Shown here: piece by piece, positions 1 through 13,076 of the stretch | How positions within the stretch are numbered: the stretch's first letter is position 1 | Layout: the number at the start of each line of letters is the position of its first letter | NCBI GenBank assembly: GCA_964020085.1 | Contig: OZ026600.1 | Location: 24,180,608 to 24,244,607, forward strand | Length of the DNA: 64,000 bases | From: Micromussa lordhowensis | Lineage: Eukaryota > Cnidaria > Anthozoa > Scleractinia > Lobophylliidae | Direction of reading: 5' to 3' | Notes under the pieces: model-generated | The model's database searches: none | Told to the model about the DNA's origin: nothing | What the model saw: only the letters and a program-made list of their open reading frames with translations | Made by a program: the position numbers and the translations under genes

Positions 1-101
1 TGGCAAATTTGTCATAACTCGGCTCTACGGGCACTTATGGAGGCGCAGTTTGCAGCAAAATGTTCCTGTATGATTGAACTTCAAGTGCATACTAATTAGG
101 A
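1..101 (+). repeat. Partial satellite monomer at the left window edge
   Basis: The window opens inside a monomer at the TGGCAAATTTG block (monomer position about 119) and runs to the end of that unit. It carries the TTCCTGTATGATTGAAC variant that normally precedes a TTTTTTAATCC-type monomer, which is what follows at 102. The array therefore continues upstream of the window. Confidence 0.9.
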
Positions 102-134
102 GATGATGCGATTTGCGCCAGGGTGTTTTTTAAT

Positions 135-1680
135 CCCGTATAGTCGGCCTACTTTTTTGAGCATTTTCCCTTGGTCCCCTTTTGGCAAAATCTCAGAAAA
201 TGGCCGATTTAGGTCTCTTTGGCAAATTTGTCATAACTCGGCTCTACGGGCACTTATGGAGGCGCAGTTTGCAGCAAAATGTTCCTGTATAATTGAACTT
301 CAAGTGCATACTAATTAGGAGATGATGCGATTTGAGCCAGGGTGTTTTTTAATCCCGTATAGTCAGCCTACTTTTTTGAGCATTTTCACTTGGTCGCCCC
401 TTGGCAAAATCTCAGAAAATGGCCGATTTAGGTCTCCTTGGCAAATTTGTCATAACTCGGCTCTACGGGCACTTATGGAGGCGCAGTTTGCAGCAAAATG
501 TTCCTCTATGATTGTACTTGAAGTGCATACTAATTAGGAGATGATGCGATTTTCGCCAGGGTGTTTTTGAAGCCCGGATAGTCGGCCTACTTTTTTGAGC
601 ATTTTCCCTTGGTCCCCTTTTGGCAAAATCTCAGAAAATGGCCGATTTAGGTCTCTTTGGCAAATTTGTCATAACTCGGCTCTACGGGCACTTATGGAGG
701 CGCAGTTTGCAGCAAAATGTTTCTCTATGATTGCACTTCAAGTGCATACTAATTGGGAGATGATGCGATTTGCGCCAGGGTGTTTTTGAAGCCCGTATAG
801 TCGGCCTACTTTTTTGAGCATTTTCCCTTGGTCTCCCCTTGGCAAAATCTCAGAAAATGGCCAATTTAGGTCTCCTTGGCAAATTTGTCATAACTCGGCT
901 TTACTGGCACTTATGGAGGCGCAGTTTGCAGCAAAATGTTCCTGTATGATTGCACTTTAAGTGCATACTAATTAGGAGATGATGCGATTTGCGCCAGGGT
1001 GTTTTTTAATCCGGTATAGTCGGCCTACTTTTTTGAGCATTTTCACTTGGTCCCCCCTTGGCAAAATCTCAGAAAATGGCCGATTTAGGTCTCCTTGGCA
1101 AATTTGTCATAACTCGGCTCTACGGGCACTTATGGAGGCGCAGTTTGCAGCAAAATGTTTCTCTATGATTGCACTTCAAGTGCATACTAATGAGGAGATG
1201 ATGCGATTTGCGCCAGGATGTTTTTGAAGCCCGTATAGTCGGCCTACTTTTTTGAGCATTTTGCCTTGGTCCCCTTTTGGCAAAATCTCAGAAAATGGCC
1301 GATTTAGGTCTCCTTGGCAAATTTGTCATAACTCGGCTCTACGGGCACTTATGGAGGCGCAGTTTGCAGCAAAATGTTTCTCTATGATTGCACTTCAAGT
1401 GCATACTAATTAGGAGATGATGCGATTTGCGCCAGGGTGTTTTTGAAGCCCGTATAGTCGGCCTACTTTTTTGAGCATTTTCCCTTGGTCCCCTTTTGGC
1501 AAAATCTCAGAAAATGGCCGATTTAGGTCTCCTTGGCAAATTTGTCATAACTCGGCTCTACGGGCACTTATGGAGGCGCAGTTTGCAGCAAAATGTTTCT
1601 CTATGATTGCACTTCAAGTGCATACTAATTAGGAGATGATGCAATTTGCGCCAGGGTGTTTTTGAAGCCCGTATAGTCGG
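135..1680 (+). repeat. 10-mer-spaced duplication, copy 1 (partner 2325-3871)
   Basis: This tract of about 1.55 kb (7 monomers) recurs 2190 bp downstream, shifting to 2191 after a 1-bp T insertion near 2811. Diagnostic shared variants include GATTTGAGCC with AGTCAGCC (from 321), the GATTTTCGCC monomer (from 540), TAATTGGGAG near 750, the CTTTACTGGC block near 900 and GCATTTTG near 1255. I found about eight to ten substitutions between copies. The tract ends where copy 1 has CCTTGTTCTTTG and copy 2 has CCTACTTTTTTG. Confidence 0.85.
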
Positions 1681-2324
1681 CCTTGTTCTTTGAGCATTTT
1701 CCCTTGGTCCCGTTTTTGCAAAATCTCAGAAAATGGCCGATTTAGGTCTCCTTGGCAAATTTGTCATAACTCGGCTCTACGGGCACTTATGGAGGCGCAG
1801 TTTGCAGCAAAATGTTTCTCTATGATTGCATTTCAAGTGCATACTAATTAGGAGATGATGCAATTTGCGCCAGGGTGTTTTTGAAGCCCGTATAGTCGGC
1901 CTACTTTTTTGAGCATTTTCCCTTGGTCCCCCCTTGGCAAAATCTCAGAAAATGGCCGATTTAGGTCTCCTTGGCAAATTTGTCATAACTCGGCTCTACG
2001 GGCACTTATGGAGGCGCAGTTTGCAGCAAAATGTTCCTGTATGATTGAACTTCAAGTGCATACTAATTAGGAGATGATGCGATTTGCGCCAGGGTGTTTT
2101 TTAATCCCGTATAGTCGGCCTACTTTTTTGAGCATTTTCACTTGGTCCCCCCTTGGCAAAATCTCAGAAAATGGCCGATTTAGGTCTCCTTGGCAAATTT
2201 GTCATAACTCGGCTCTACGGGCACTTATGGAGGCGCAGTTTGCAGCAAAATGTTTCTCTATGATTGCACTTGAAGTGCATACTAATTAGGAGATGATGCG
2301 ATTTTCGCCAGGGTGTTTTTGAAG

Positions 2325-3871
2325 CCCGTATAGTCGGCCTACTTTTTTGAGCATTTTCCCTTGGTCCCCTTTTGGCAAAATCTCAGAAAATGGCCGATTT
2401 AGGTCTCTTTGGCAAATTTGTCATAACTCGGCTCTACGGGCACTTATGGAGGCGCAGTTTGCAGCAAAATGTTCCTGTATGATTGAACTTCAAGTGCATA
2501 CTAATTAGGAGATGATGCGATTTGAGCCAGGGTGTTTTTTAATCCCGTATAGTCAGCCTACTTTTTTGAGCATTTTCACTTGGTCGCCCCTTGGCAAAAT
2601 CTCAGAAAATGGCCGATTAAGGTCTCCTTGGCAAATTTGTCATAACTCGGCTCTACGGGCACTTATGGAGGCGCAGTTTGCAGCAAAATGTTCCTCTATG
2701 ATTGTACTTGAAGTGCATACTAATTAGGAGATGATGCGATTTTCGCCAGGGTGTTTTTGAAGCCCGTATAGTCGGCCTACTTTTTTGAGCATTTTCCCTT
2801 GGTCCCCTTTTTGGCAAAATCTCAGAAAATGGCCGATTTAGGTCTCTTTGGCAAATTTGTCATAACTTGGCTCTACGGGCACTTATGGAGGCGCAGTTTG
2901 CAGCAAAATGTTTCTCTATGATTGCACTTCAAGTGCATACTAATTGGGAGATGATGCGATTTGCGCCAGGGTGTTTTTGAAGCCCGTATAGTCGGCCTAC
3001 TTTTTTGAGCATTTTCCCTTGGTCTCCCCTTGGCAAAATCTCAGAAAATGGCCGATTTAGGTCTCCTTGGCAAATTTGTCATAACTCGGCTTTACTGGCA
3101 CTTATGGAGGCGCAGTTTGCAGCAAAATGTTCCTGTATGATTGCACTTTAAGTGCATACTAATTAGGAGATGATGCGATTTGCGCCAGGGTGTTTTTTAA
3201 TCCGGTATAGTCGGCCTACTTTTTTGAGCATTTTCACTTGGTCCCCCCTTGGCAAAATCTCAGAAAATGGCCGATTTAGGTCTCCTTGGCAAATTTGTCA
3301 TAACTCGGCTCTACGGGCACTTATGGAGGCGCAGTTTGCAGCAAAATGTTTCTCTATGATTGCACTTCAAGTGCATACTAATGAGGAGATGATGCGATTT
3401 GCGCCAGGATGTTTTTGAAGCCCGTATAGTCGGCCTGCTTTTTTGAGCATTTTGCATTGGTCCCCTTTTGGCAAAATCTCAGAAAATGGCCGATTTAGGT
3501 CTCCTTGGCAAATTTGTCATAACTCGGCTCTACGGGCACTTATGGAGGCGCAGTTTGCAGCAAAATGTTTCTCTATGATTGCACTTCAAGTGCATACTAA
3601 TTAGGAGATGATGCGATTTGCGCCAGGGTGTTTTTGAAGCCCGTATAGTCGGCCTACTTTTTTGAGCATTTTCCCTTGGTCCCCTTTTGGCAAAATCTCA
3701 GAAAATGGCCGATTTAGGTCTCCTTGGCAAATTTGTCATAACTCGGCTCTACGGGCACTTATGGAGGCGCAGTTTGCAGCAAAATGTTTCTCTATGATTG
3801 CACTTCAAGTGCATACTAATTAGGAGATGATGCGATTTGCGCCAGGGTGTTTTTGAAGCCCGTATAGTCGG
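2325..3871 (+). repeat. 10-mer-spaced duplication, copy 2 (partner 135-1680)
   Basis: Second copy of the 10-monomer-spaced block. Copy-specific changes include GGCCGATTAAGG near 2619, ACTTGGCTC near 2868, CCTGCTTTTTTG near 3436 and GCATTGG near 3457. Downstream of 3871 the two copies fall out of step by one monomer: copy 1 has an extra CTTGTTCTTTG-type monomer at 1640-1857. Confidence 0.85.
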
Positions 3872-4263
3872 CCTACTTTTTTGAGCATTTTCCCTTGGTC
3901 CCCCATTGGCAAAATCTCAGAAAATGGCCGATTTAGGTCTCCTTGGCAAATTTGTCATAACTCGGCTCTACGGGCACTTATGGAGGCGCAGTTTGCAGCA
4001 AAATGTTCCTGTATGATTGAACTTCAAGTGCATACTAATTAGGAGATGATGCGATTTGCGCCAGGGTGTTTTTGAATGCCGTATAGTCGGCCTACTTTTT
4101 TGAGCATTTTCACTTAGTCCCCCTTTGGCAAAATCTCAGAAAATGACCGATTTAGGTCTCCTTGGCAAATTTGTCATAACTCGGCTCTACGGGCACTTAT
4201 GGAGGCGCAGTTTGCAGCAAAATGTTTCTCTATGATTGCACTTCAAGTGCATACTAATTATGA

Positions 4264-5796
4264 GATGATGCGATTTGCGCCAGGGTGTTTTTGAAGCCCG
4301 TATAGTCGGCCTACTTTTTTGAGCATTTTCCCTTGGTCCCCTTTTGGCAAAATCTCAGAAAATGGCCGATTTAGGTCTCCTTGGCAAATTTGTCATAACT
4401 CGGCTCTACGGGCACTTATGGAGGCGCAGTTTGCAGCAAAATGTTTCTCTATGATTGCACTTCAAGTGCATACTAATTAGGAGATGATGAGATTTTCGCC
4501 AGGGTGTTTTTGAAGCCCGTATAGTCGGCCTACTTTTTTGAGCATTTTCCCTTGGTCTCCCCTTGGCAAAATCTCAGAAAATGGCCGATTTAGGTCTCCT
4601 TGGCAAATTTGTCATAACTCGGCTTTACCGGCACTTATGGAGGCGCAGTTTGCAGCAAAATGTTCCTGTATGATTGAACTTCAAGTGCATACTAATTAGG
4701 AGATGATGCGATTTGCGCCAGGGTGTATTTTAATCCGGTATAGTCGGCCTACTTTTTTGAGCATTTTCACTTGGTCCCCCCTTGGCAAAATCTCAGAAAA
4801 TGGCCGATTTAGGTCTCCTTGGCAAATTTGTCATAACTCGGCTCTACCGGCACTTATGGAGGCGCAGTTTGCAGCAAAATGTTTCTCTATGATTGCACTT
4901 CAAGTGCATACTAATTAGGAGATGATGCGATTTGCGCCAGGATGTTTTTGAAGCCCGTATAGTCGGCCTACTTTTTTGAGCATTTTCCCTTGGTCCCCTT
5001 TTGGCAAAATCTCAGAAAATGGCCGATTTAGGTCTCCTTGGCAAATTTGTCATAACTCGGCTCTACGGGCACTTATGGAGGCGCAGTTTGCAGCAAAATG
5101 TTTCTCTATGATTGCACTTCAAGTGCATACTAATTAGGAGATGATGAGATTTGCGCCAGGGTGTTTTTGAAGCCCGTATAGTCGGCCTACTTTTTTGAGC
5201 ATTTTCCCTTGGTCTCCCCTTGGCAAAATCTCAGAAAATGGCCGATTTAGGTCTCCTTGGCAAATTTGTCATAACTCGGCTTTACCGGCACTTATGGAGG
5301 CGCAGTTTGCAGCAAAATGTTCCTGTATGATTAAACTTCAAGTGCATACTAATTAGGAGATGATGCGATTTGCGCCAGGGTGTATTTTAATCCGGTATAG
5401 TCGGCCTACTTTTTTGAGCATTTTCACTTGGTCCCCCCTTGGCAAAATCTCAGAAAATGGCCGATTTAGGTCTCCTTGGCAAATTTGTCATAACTCGGCT
5501 CTACCGGCACTTATGGAGGCGCAGTTTGCAGCAAAATGTTTCTCTATGATTGCACTTCAAGTGCATACTAATTAGGAGATGATGCGATTTGCGCCAGGAT
5601 GTTTTTGAAGCCCGTATAGTCGGCCTACTTTTTTGAGCATTTTCCCTTGGTCCCCTTTTGGCAAAATCTCAGAAAATGGCCGATTTAGGTCTCCTTGGCA
5701 AATTTGTCATAACTCGGCTCTACGGGCACTTATGGAGGCGCAGTTTGCAGCAAAATGTTTCTCTATGATTGCACTTAGAGTGCATACTAGTAAGGA
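4264..5796 (+). repeat. Trimer higher-order repeat (657-bp period), about 2.3 copies
   Basis: Three successive monomer types repeat every 657 bp. The first has CCCCTTTTGG. The second has GATGATGAGATT, TCTCCCCTTGG, CTTTACCGGC and TTCCTGTATG. The third has GTATTTTAATCCGG, TTTTCACTTGG and CTCTACCGGC. Copies run 4264-4920, 4921-5577 and the first monomer only at 5578-5796. The second and third types recur as a pair at 7551-7988, apparently separated from this trimer by the 5-mer duplication between them. Confidence 0.8.
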
Positions 5797-6482
5797 GATG
5801 ATGCGATTTGCGCCAGGGTGTTTTTGAAGCCCGTATATTCGGCCTACTTTTTTGAGCATTTTCCCTTGGTCCCCCCTTGGCAAAATCTCAGAAAATGGCC
5901 GATTTAGGTCTCCTTGGCAAATTTGTCATAACTCGGCTCTACGGGCACTTATGGAGGCGCAGTTTGCAGCAAAATGTTCCTGTATGATTGAACTTCAAGT
6001 GCATACTAATTAAGAGATGATGCGATTTGCGCCAGGGTGTTTTTTAATCCGGTATAGTCGGCCTACTTTCTTGAGCATTTTCACTTGGTCCCCCCATTGG
6101 CAAAATCTCAGAAAATGGCCGATTTAGGTCTCCTTGGCAAATTTGTCATAACTCGGCTCTACGGGCACTTATGGAGGCGCAGTTTGCAGCAAAATGTTTC
6201 TCTATGATCGCACTTCAAGTGCATACTAATTAGGAGATGATGCGATTTGCGCCAGGGTGTTTTTCAAGCCCGTATAGTCGGCCTACTTTTTTGAGCATTT
6301 TCCCTTGGTCCCCTTTTGGCAAAATCTCAGAAAATGGCCGATTTAGGTCTCCTTGGCAAATTTGTCATAACTCGGCTCTACGGGCACTTATGGAGGCGCA
6401 GTTTGCAGCAAAATGTTTCTCTATGATTGCACTTCAAGTGCATACTAATTAGGAGATGATGCGATTTGCGCCAGGGTGTTTT
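5505..6482 (+). repeat. 5-mer-spaced duplication, copy 1 (partner 6601-7578)
   Basis: A tract of about 980 bp recurs at an offset of 1096 bp (5 x 219 plus 1). Shared markers are CAGGATGTTTTTG at the anchor monomer, ACTAGTAAGGAG, GTATATTCGG and the CCCCCCATTGG monomer with CTTTCTTGAGC. Differences seen: GCACTTAGAGTGC at 5770 against GCACTTCAAGTGC at 6866, and CTACGGGCAC against CTACAGGCAC near 7258. Confidence 0.85.
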
Positions 6483-6600
6483 TTTATCCCGTATAGTCGG
6501 CCTTTTTTTTTGAGCATTTTCCCTTGGTCCCCCCTTGGCAAAATCTCAGAAAATGGCCGATTTAGGTCTCCTTGGCAAATTTGTCATAACTCGGCTCTAC

Positions 6601-7578
6601 GGGCACTTATGGAGGCGCAGTTTGCAGCAAAATGTTTCTCTATGATTGCACTTCAAGTGCATACTAATTAGGAGATGATGCGATTTGCGCCAGGATGTTT
6701 TTGAAGCCCGTATAGTCGGCCTACTTTTTTGAGCATTTTCCCTTGGTCCCCTTTTGGCAAAATCTCAGAAAATGGCCGATTTAGGTCTCCTTGGCAAATT
6801 TGTCATAACTCGGCTCTACGGGCACTTATGGAGGCGCAGTTTGCAGCAAAATGTTTCTCTATGATTGCACTTCAAGTGCATACTAGTAAGGAGATGATGC
6901 GATTTGCGCCAGGGTGTTTTTGAAGCCCGTATATTCGGCCTACTTTTTTGAGCATTTTCCCTTGGTCCCCCCTTGGCAAAATCTCAGAAAATGGCCGATT
7001 TAGGTCTCCTTGGCAAATTTGTCATAACTCGGCTCTACGGGCACTTATGGAGGCGCAGTTTGCAGCAAAATGTTCCTGTATGATTGAACTTCAAGTGCAT
7101 ACTAATTAAGAGATGATGCGATTTGCGCCAGGGTGTTTTTTAATCCGGTATAGTCGGCCTACTTTCTTGAGCATTTTCACTTGGTCCCCCCATTGGCAAA
7201 ATCTCAGAAAATGGCCGATTTAGGTCTCCTTGGCAAATTTGTCATAACTCGGCTCTACAGGCACTTATGGAGGCGCAGTTTGCAGCAAAATGTTTCTCTA
7301 TGATCGCACTTCAAGTGCATACTAATTAGGAGATGATGCGATTTGCGCCAGGGTGTTTTTCAAGCCCGTATAGTCGGCCTACTTTTTTGAGCATTTTCCC
7401 TTGGTCCCCTTTTGGCAAAATCTCAGAAAATGGCCGATTTAGGTCTCCTTGGCAAATTTGTCATAACTCGGCTCTACGGGCACTTATGGAGGCGCAGTTT
7501 GCAGCAAAATGTTTCTCTATGATTGCACTTCAAGTGCATACTAATTAGGAGATGATGCGATTTGCGCCAGGGTGTTTT
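6601..7578 (+). repeat. 5-mer-spaced duplication, copy 2 (partner 5505-6482)
   Basis: Second copy of the 1096-bp-offset block. It is separated from copy 1 by part of a monomer with TTTTTTTATCCCG and CCTTTTTTTTTGAGC (from 6455). Copy 2 runs into the A-B pair at 7551-7988, so this duplication seems to have been placed inside the older trimer. Confidence 0.8.
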
Positions 7579-9522
7579 TGAAGCCCGTATAGTCGGCCTA
7601 CTTTTTTGAGCATTTTCCCTTGGTCTCCCCTTGGCAAAATCTCAGAAAATGGCCGATTTAGGTCTCCTTGGCAAATTTGTCATAACTCGGCTTTACCGGC
7701 ACTTATGGAGGCGCAGTTTGCAGCAAAATGTTCCTGTATGATTGAACTTCAAGTGCATACTAATTAGGAGATGATGCGATTTGCGCCAGGGTGTATTTTA
7801 ATCCGGTATAGTCGGCCTACTTTTTTGAGCATTTTCACTTGGTCCCCCCTTGGCAAAATCTCAGAAAATGGCCGATTTAGGTCTCCTTGGCAAATTTGTC
7901 ATAACTCGGCTCTACCGGCACTTATGGAGGCGCAGTTTGCAGCAAAATGTTTCTCTATGATTGCACTTCAAGTGCATACTAATTAGGAGATGATGCGATT
8001 TGCGCCAGGGTGTTTTTTAATCCCGTATAGTCGGCCTACTTTTTTGAGCATTTTCACTGGGTCCCCCCTTGGCAAAATCTCAGAAAATGGCCGATTTAGG
8101 TCTCCTTGGCAAATTTGTCATAACTCGGCTCTACGGGCACTTATGGAGGCGCAGTTTGCAGCAAAATGTTTCTCTATGATTGCACTTCAAGTGCATACTA
8201 ATTAGGAGATGATGCGATTTGCGCCAGGGTGTTTTTGAAGCCCGTATAGTCGGCCTACTTTTTTGAGCATTTTCCCTTGGTCCCCTTTTAGCAAAAATCT
8301 CAGAAAATGGCCGATTTAGGTCTCCTTGGCAAATTTGTCATAACTCGGCTCTACGGGCACTGATGGAGGCGCAGTTTGCAGCAAAATGTTTCTCTATGAT
8401 TGCACTTCAAGCGCATACTAATTAGGAGATGATGCGATTTGCGCCAGGGTGTTTTTGAAGCCCGTATAGTCGGCCTACTTTTTTGAGCATTTTCCCTTGG
8501 TCCCCCCTTGGCAAAATCTCAGAAAATGGCCGATTTACGTCTCCTTGGCAAATTTGTCATAACTCGGCTCTACGGGCACTTATGGGGGCGCAGTTTGCAG
8601 CAAAATGTTCCTGTATGATTGAACTTCAAGTGCATACTAATTAGGAGATGATGCGATTTGCGCCAGGGTGTTTTTTAATCCCGCATGGTCGGCCTACTTT
8701 ATTGAGCATTTTCACTTGGTCCCCCCTTGGCAAAATCTCAGAAAATGGCCGATTTAGGTCTCCTTGGCAAATTTGTCATAACTCGGCTCTACGGGCACTT
8801 ATGGAGGCGCAGTTTGCAGCAAAATGTTTCTCTATGATTGCACTTCAAGTGCATACTAGTTAGGAGATGATGCGATTTGCGCCAGGGTGTTTTTGAAGCC
8901 CGTATAGTCGGCCTACTTTTTTGAGCATTTTCCCTTGGTCCCCTTTTGGCAAAATCTCAGAAAATGGCCGATTTAGGTCTCCTTGGCAAATTTGTCATAA
9001 CTCGGCTCTACGGGCACTTATGGAGGCGCAGTTTGCAGCAAAATGTTTCTCTATGATTGCACTTCAAGTGCATACTAAATAGGAGATGATGCGATTTGCG
9101 CCAGGGTGTTTTTGAAGCCCGTATAGTCGGCCTTCTTTTTTGAGCATTTTCCATTGGTCCCCCCTTGGCAAAATCTCAGAAAATGGCCGATTTAGGTCTC
9201 CTTGGCAAATTTGTCATAACTCGGCTTTACCGGCACTTATGGAGGCGCAGTTTGCAGCAAAATGTTCCTGTATGATTGAACTTTAATTGCATACTAATTA
9301 GGAGATGATGCGATTTGCGCCAGGGTGTTTTTTAATCCGGTATAGTCGGCCTACTTTTTTGAGCATTTTTACTTGGTCCCCCCTTGGCAAAATCTCAGAA
9401 AATGGCCGATTTAGGTCTCCTTGGCAAATTTGTCATAACTCGGCTCTACGGGCACTTATGGAGGCGCAGTTTGCAGCAAAATGTTTCTCTATGATTGCAC
9501 TTCAAGTGCATACTAATTAGGA

Positions 9523-10398
9523 GATGATGCGATTTGCGCCAGGATGTTTTTGAAGCCCGTATAGTCGGCCTACTTTTTTGAGCATTTTTCCTTGGTCCCC
9601 TTTTGGCAAAATTTCAGAAAATGGCCGATTTAGGTCTCCTTGGCAAATTTGTCATAACTCGGCTCTACGGGCACTTATGGAGGCGCAGTTTGCAGCAAAA
9701 TGTTTCTCTATGATTGCACTTCAAGTGCATACTAATTAGGAGATGATGCGATTTGCGCCAGGGTGTTTTTGAAGCCCGTATAGTCGGCCTACTTTTTTGA
9801 GCATTTTCCCTTGGTCCCCCCTTGGCAAAATCTCAGAAAATGGCCGATTTAGGTCTCCTTGGCAAATTTGTCATAACTCGGCTCTACGGGCACTTATGGA
9901 GGCGCAGCTTGCAGCAAAATGTTTCTCTATGATTGCACTTCAAGTGCATACTAATTAGGAGATGATGCGATTTGCGCCGGGGTGTTTTTGAAGCCCGTAT
10001 AGTCGGCCTACTTTTTTGAGCATTTTTCCTTGGTCCCCTTTTGGCAAAATTTCAGAAAATGGCCGATTTAGGTCTCCTTGGCAAATTTGTCATAACTCGG
10101 CTCTACGGGCACTTATGGAGGCGCCGTTTGCAGCAAAATGTTTCTCTATGATTGCACTTCAAGTGCATACTAATTAGGAGATGATGCGATTTGCGCCAGG
10201 GTGTTTTTGAAGCCCGTATAGTCGGCCTACTTTTTTGAGCATTTTCCCTTGGTCCCCCCTTGGCAAAATCTCAGAAAATGGCCGATTTAGGTCTCCTTGG
10301 CAAATTTGTCATAACTTGGCTCTACGGGCACTTATGGAGGCGCAGTTTGCAGCAAAATGTTCCTGTATGATTGAACTTCAAGTGCATACTAATTAAGA
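9523..10398 (+). repeat. Dimer higher-order repeat (438-bp period), two copies
   Basis: Monomers at 9523 and 9961 share GCATTTTTCCTTGG, CCCCTTTTGG and AAAATTTCAG. Each is followed by a C6-type monomer (9742 and 10180). The two 438-bp copies differ at a few sites, for example CGCCAGGATG against CGCCGGGGTG near the start, and GCGCAGTTTG against GCGCCGTTTG. Confidence 0.75.
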
Positions 10399-11055
10399 GA
10401 TGATGCGATTTGCGCCAGGGTGTTTTTTAATCCGGTATAGTCGGCCTACTTTCTTGAGCATTTTCAGTTGGTCCCCCCTTGGCAAAATCTCAGAAAATGG
10501 CCGATTTAGGTCTCCTTGGCAAATTTGTCATAACTCGGCTCTACGGGCACTTATGGAGGCGCAGTTTGCAGCAAAATGTTTCTCTATGATTGCACTTCAA
10601 GTGCATACTAATTAGGAGATGATGCGATTTGCGCCAGGGTGTTTTTCAAGCCCGTATAGTCGGCCTACTTTTTTGAGCATTTTCCCTTGGCCCCCCCTTG
10701 GCAAAATCTGAGAAAATGGCCGATTTAGGTCTCCTTGGCAAATTTGTCATAACTCGGCTCTACGAGCACTTATGGAGGCGCAGTTTGCAGCAAAATGTTT
10801 CTCTATGATTGGACTTCAAGTGCATACTAATTAGGAGATGATGCGATTTGCGCCAGGGTGTTTTTCAAGCCCGTATAGTCGGCCTACTTTTTTGAGCATT
10901 TTCCCTTGGCCCCCCCTTGGCAAAATTTCAGAAAATGGCCGATTTAGGTCTCCTTGGCAAATTTGTCATAACTCGGCTCTACGGGCACTTATGCAGGCAC
11001 AGTTTGCAGCAAAATGTTTCTCTATGATTGCACTTCAAGAGGATACTAATTAGGA

Positions 11056-11258
11056 GATGATGCGATTTGCGCCAAGGTGTTTTTGAAGCCTGTATATTTA
11101 GCCTACTTTATTGAGCATTTTCCCTTGGTCCCCCCTTGGCAAAATCTTAGGTCCCCTTGGCAAATTTGTCATAGTTTGGCTTTACGGGCACTTATGGAGG
11201 CGCAGTTTGCAGCAAAATGTTCCTCTATGATTGCACTTCAAGTGCATACTAATTAGGA
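11056..11258 (+). repeat. Shortened monomer, 203 bp (16-bp internal deletion)
   Basis: Sixteen bases of the CAGAAAATGGCCGATT block are missing, so AAAATCT joins directly to TAGGT near 11147. The following monomers, 11259-11475 and 11476-11693, are 217 and 218 bp with GTAATTGAGCCC or GTTATTGAGCCC in place of the T5-GAAGCCC block. These are among the largest departures from the 219-bp unit in the window. Confidence 0.85.
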
Positions 11259-11912
11259 GATGATGCGATTTGCGCCAGGGTGTAATTGAGCCCGTATAGT
11301 CGGCCTTTTTTTTTAACATTTTCCCTTGGTCCCCCCTTGGCAAAATCTCAGAAAATGGCCGATTTAGGTCTCCTTGGCAAATTTGTCATAACTCGGCTCT
11401 ACGGGCACTTATGGAGGCGCAGTTTGCAGCAAAATGTTCCTCTATGATTGCAGTTCAAGTGCATACTAATTAGGAGATGATGCGATTTGCGCCAGGGTGT
11501 TATTGAGCCCGTATAGTCGGCCTTTTTTTTTGAGCATTTTCCCTTGGTCCCCCCTTGGCAAAATCTCAGAAAATGGCCGATTTAGGTCTCCTTGGCAAAT
11601 TTGTCATAACTCGGCTCTACGGGCACTTATGGAGGCGCAGTTTGCAGCAAAATGTTTCTCTATGATTGCACTTCAAGTGGTTACTAATTACGAGATGATG
11701 CGATTTGCGCCAAGGTGTTTTTGAAGCCTGTATATTCAGCCTACTTTTTTGAGCATTTTCCCTTGGTCCTCCGTTGGCAAAATCTCAGAAAATGGCCGAT
11801 TTAGATCTCCTTGGCAAATTTGTCATACTTCGGCTCTACGGGCACTTATGGAGGCGCAGTTTGCAGCAAAATGTTCCTCTATGATTGCACTTCAAATGCA
11901 TACTAATTAGGA

Positions 11913-12120
11913 GATGATGCGATTTGCGCCAGGGTGTTATTGAAGCCCGTATAGTCGGCCTTTTTTTTGAGTATTTTCTCTTGGTCCCCCCTTGGCAAAA
12001 TGGCCGATTTAGGTCTCCTTGGCAAATTTGTCATATCTCGGCTCTACGGGCACTTATGGAGGCGCAGTTTGCAGCAAAATGTTTCTCTATGATTGCACTT
12101 CAAGTGCATACTAATTAGAA
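11913..12120 (+). repeat. Shortened monomer, 208 bp (10-bp deletion at an AAAAT repeat)
   Basis: GGCAAAATGGCCG near 11993 replaces GGCAAAAT-CTCAGAAAAT-GGCCG. The lost CTCAGAAAAT lies between two AAAAT copies, consistent with a microhomology slippage deletion. One more base is lost in the T-tract (CCTTTTTTTTGAG). With the two neighbouring short monomers this accounts for the 30-bp phase slip between 10838 and 12122. Confidence 0.85.
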
Positions 12121-13076
12121 GATGATGCGATTTCCGCCAGGGTGTTTTTCAAGCCCGTATAGTCGGCCTACTTTTTTAAGCATTTTCCCTTGGTCCCCCC
12201 TTGGCAAAATCTCAGAAAATGGCCGATTTAGGTCTCCTTGGCAAATTTGTCATAACTCGGCTCTACGGGCACTTATGGAGGCGCAGTTTGAAGCAAAATG
12301 TTCCTCTATGATTGCACTTCAAGTGCATACTAATTAGGAGATGATGCGATTTGCGCCAGGGTGTATTTGAAGCCCGTATATTCGGCCTACTTTTTTGAGC
12401 ATTTTCCCTTGGCCCCCCCTTGGCAAAATCTCAGAAAATGGCCGATTTAGGTCTCCTTGGCAAATTTGTCATAACTCGGCTCTACCGGCACTTATGGAGG
12501 CGCAGTTTGCAGCAAAATGTTTCTCTATGACTGCACTTCAAGTGCATACTAATTAGGAGATGATGCGATTTGCGCCAGGGTGTTTTTGAAGCCCGTATAG
12601 TCGGCCTACTTTTTTGAGCATTTTCCCTTGGTCCCCCCTTGGCAAAATCTCAGAAAATGGCCGTTTTAGGTCTCCTTGGCAAATTTGTCATAACTCGGCT
12701 CTACGAGCACTTATGGAGGCGCAGTTTGCAGCAAAATGTTTCTCTATGATTGAACTTCAAGTGCATACTAATTAGGAGATGATGCGATTTGCGCCAGGTT
12801 GTTTTTGAAGCCCGTATATTCGGCCTACTTTTTTGAGCATTTTCCCTTGGTCCCCCCTTGGCAAAATCTCGGAAAAAGGCCGATTTAGGTCTCCTTGGTA
12901 AATTTGTCATAACTCGGCTCTACGGGCACTTATGGAGGCGCAGTTTGCAGCAAAATGTTCCTCTATGATTGCACTTCAAGTGCATACTAATTACGAGATG
13001 ATGCGATTTGCGCCAGGGTGTTTTTTAATCCCATATAGTCGGCCTACTTTTTTGAGCATTTTTACTTGGTCCCCCC

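Larger units (their letters stand above)
1..10615 (+). repeat. Array zone 1: homogeneous monomers with short higher-order repeats
   Basis: Monomers here are closely similar. Many carry CCCCTTTTGG in the C-rich block and TTTCTCTATG near the 3' end. They are arranged in 2-, 3-, 5- and 10-monomer higher-order repeats, annotated separately. A recurrent linked pair is visible: a monomer ending TTCCTGTATGATTGAAC is followed by one with TTTTTTAATCC and usually TTTTCACTTGG. Examples of the second member start at 321, 978, 2073, 2511, 3169, 4702, 5359, 6017, 7112, 7770, 8647, 9304 and 10399. The antisense-open CTCGGAAAAAGG subfamily is absent from this zone. Zone limits are approximate. Confidence 0.75.
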
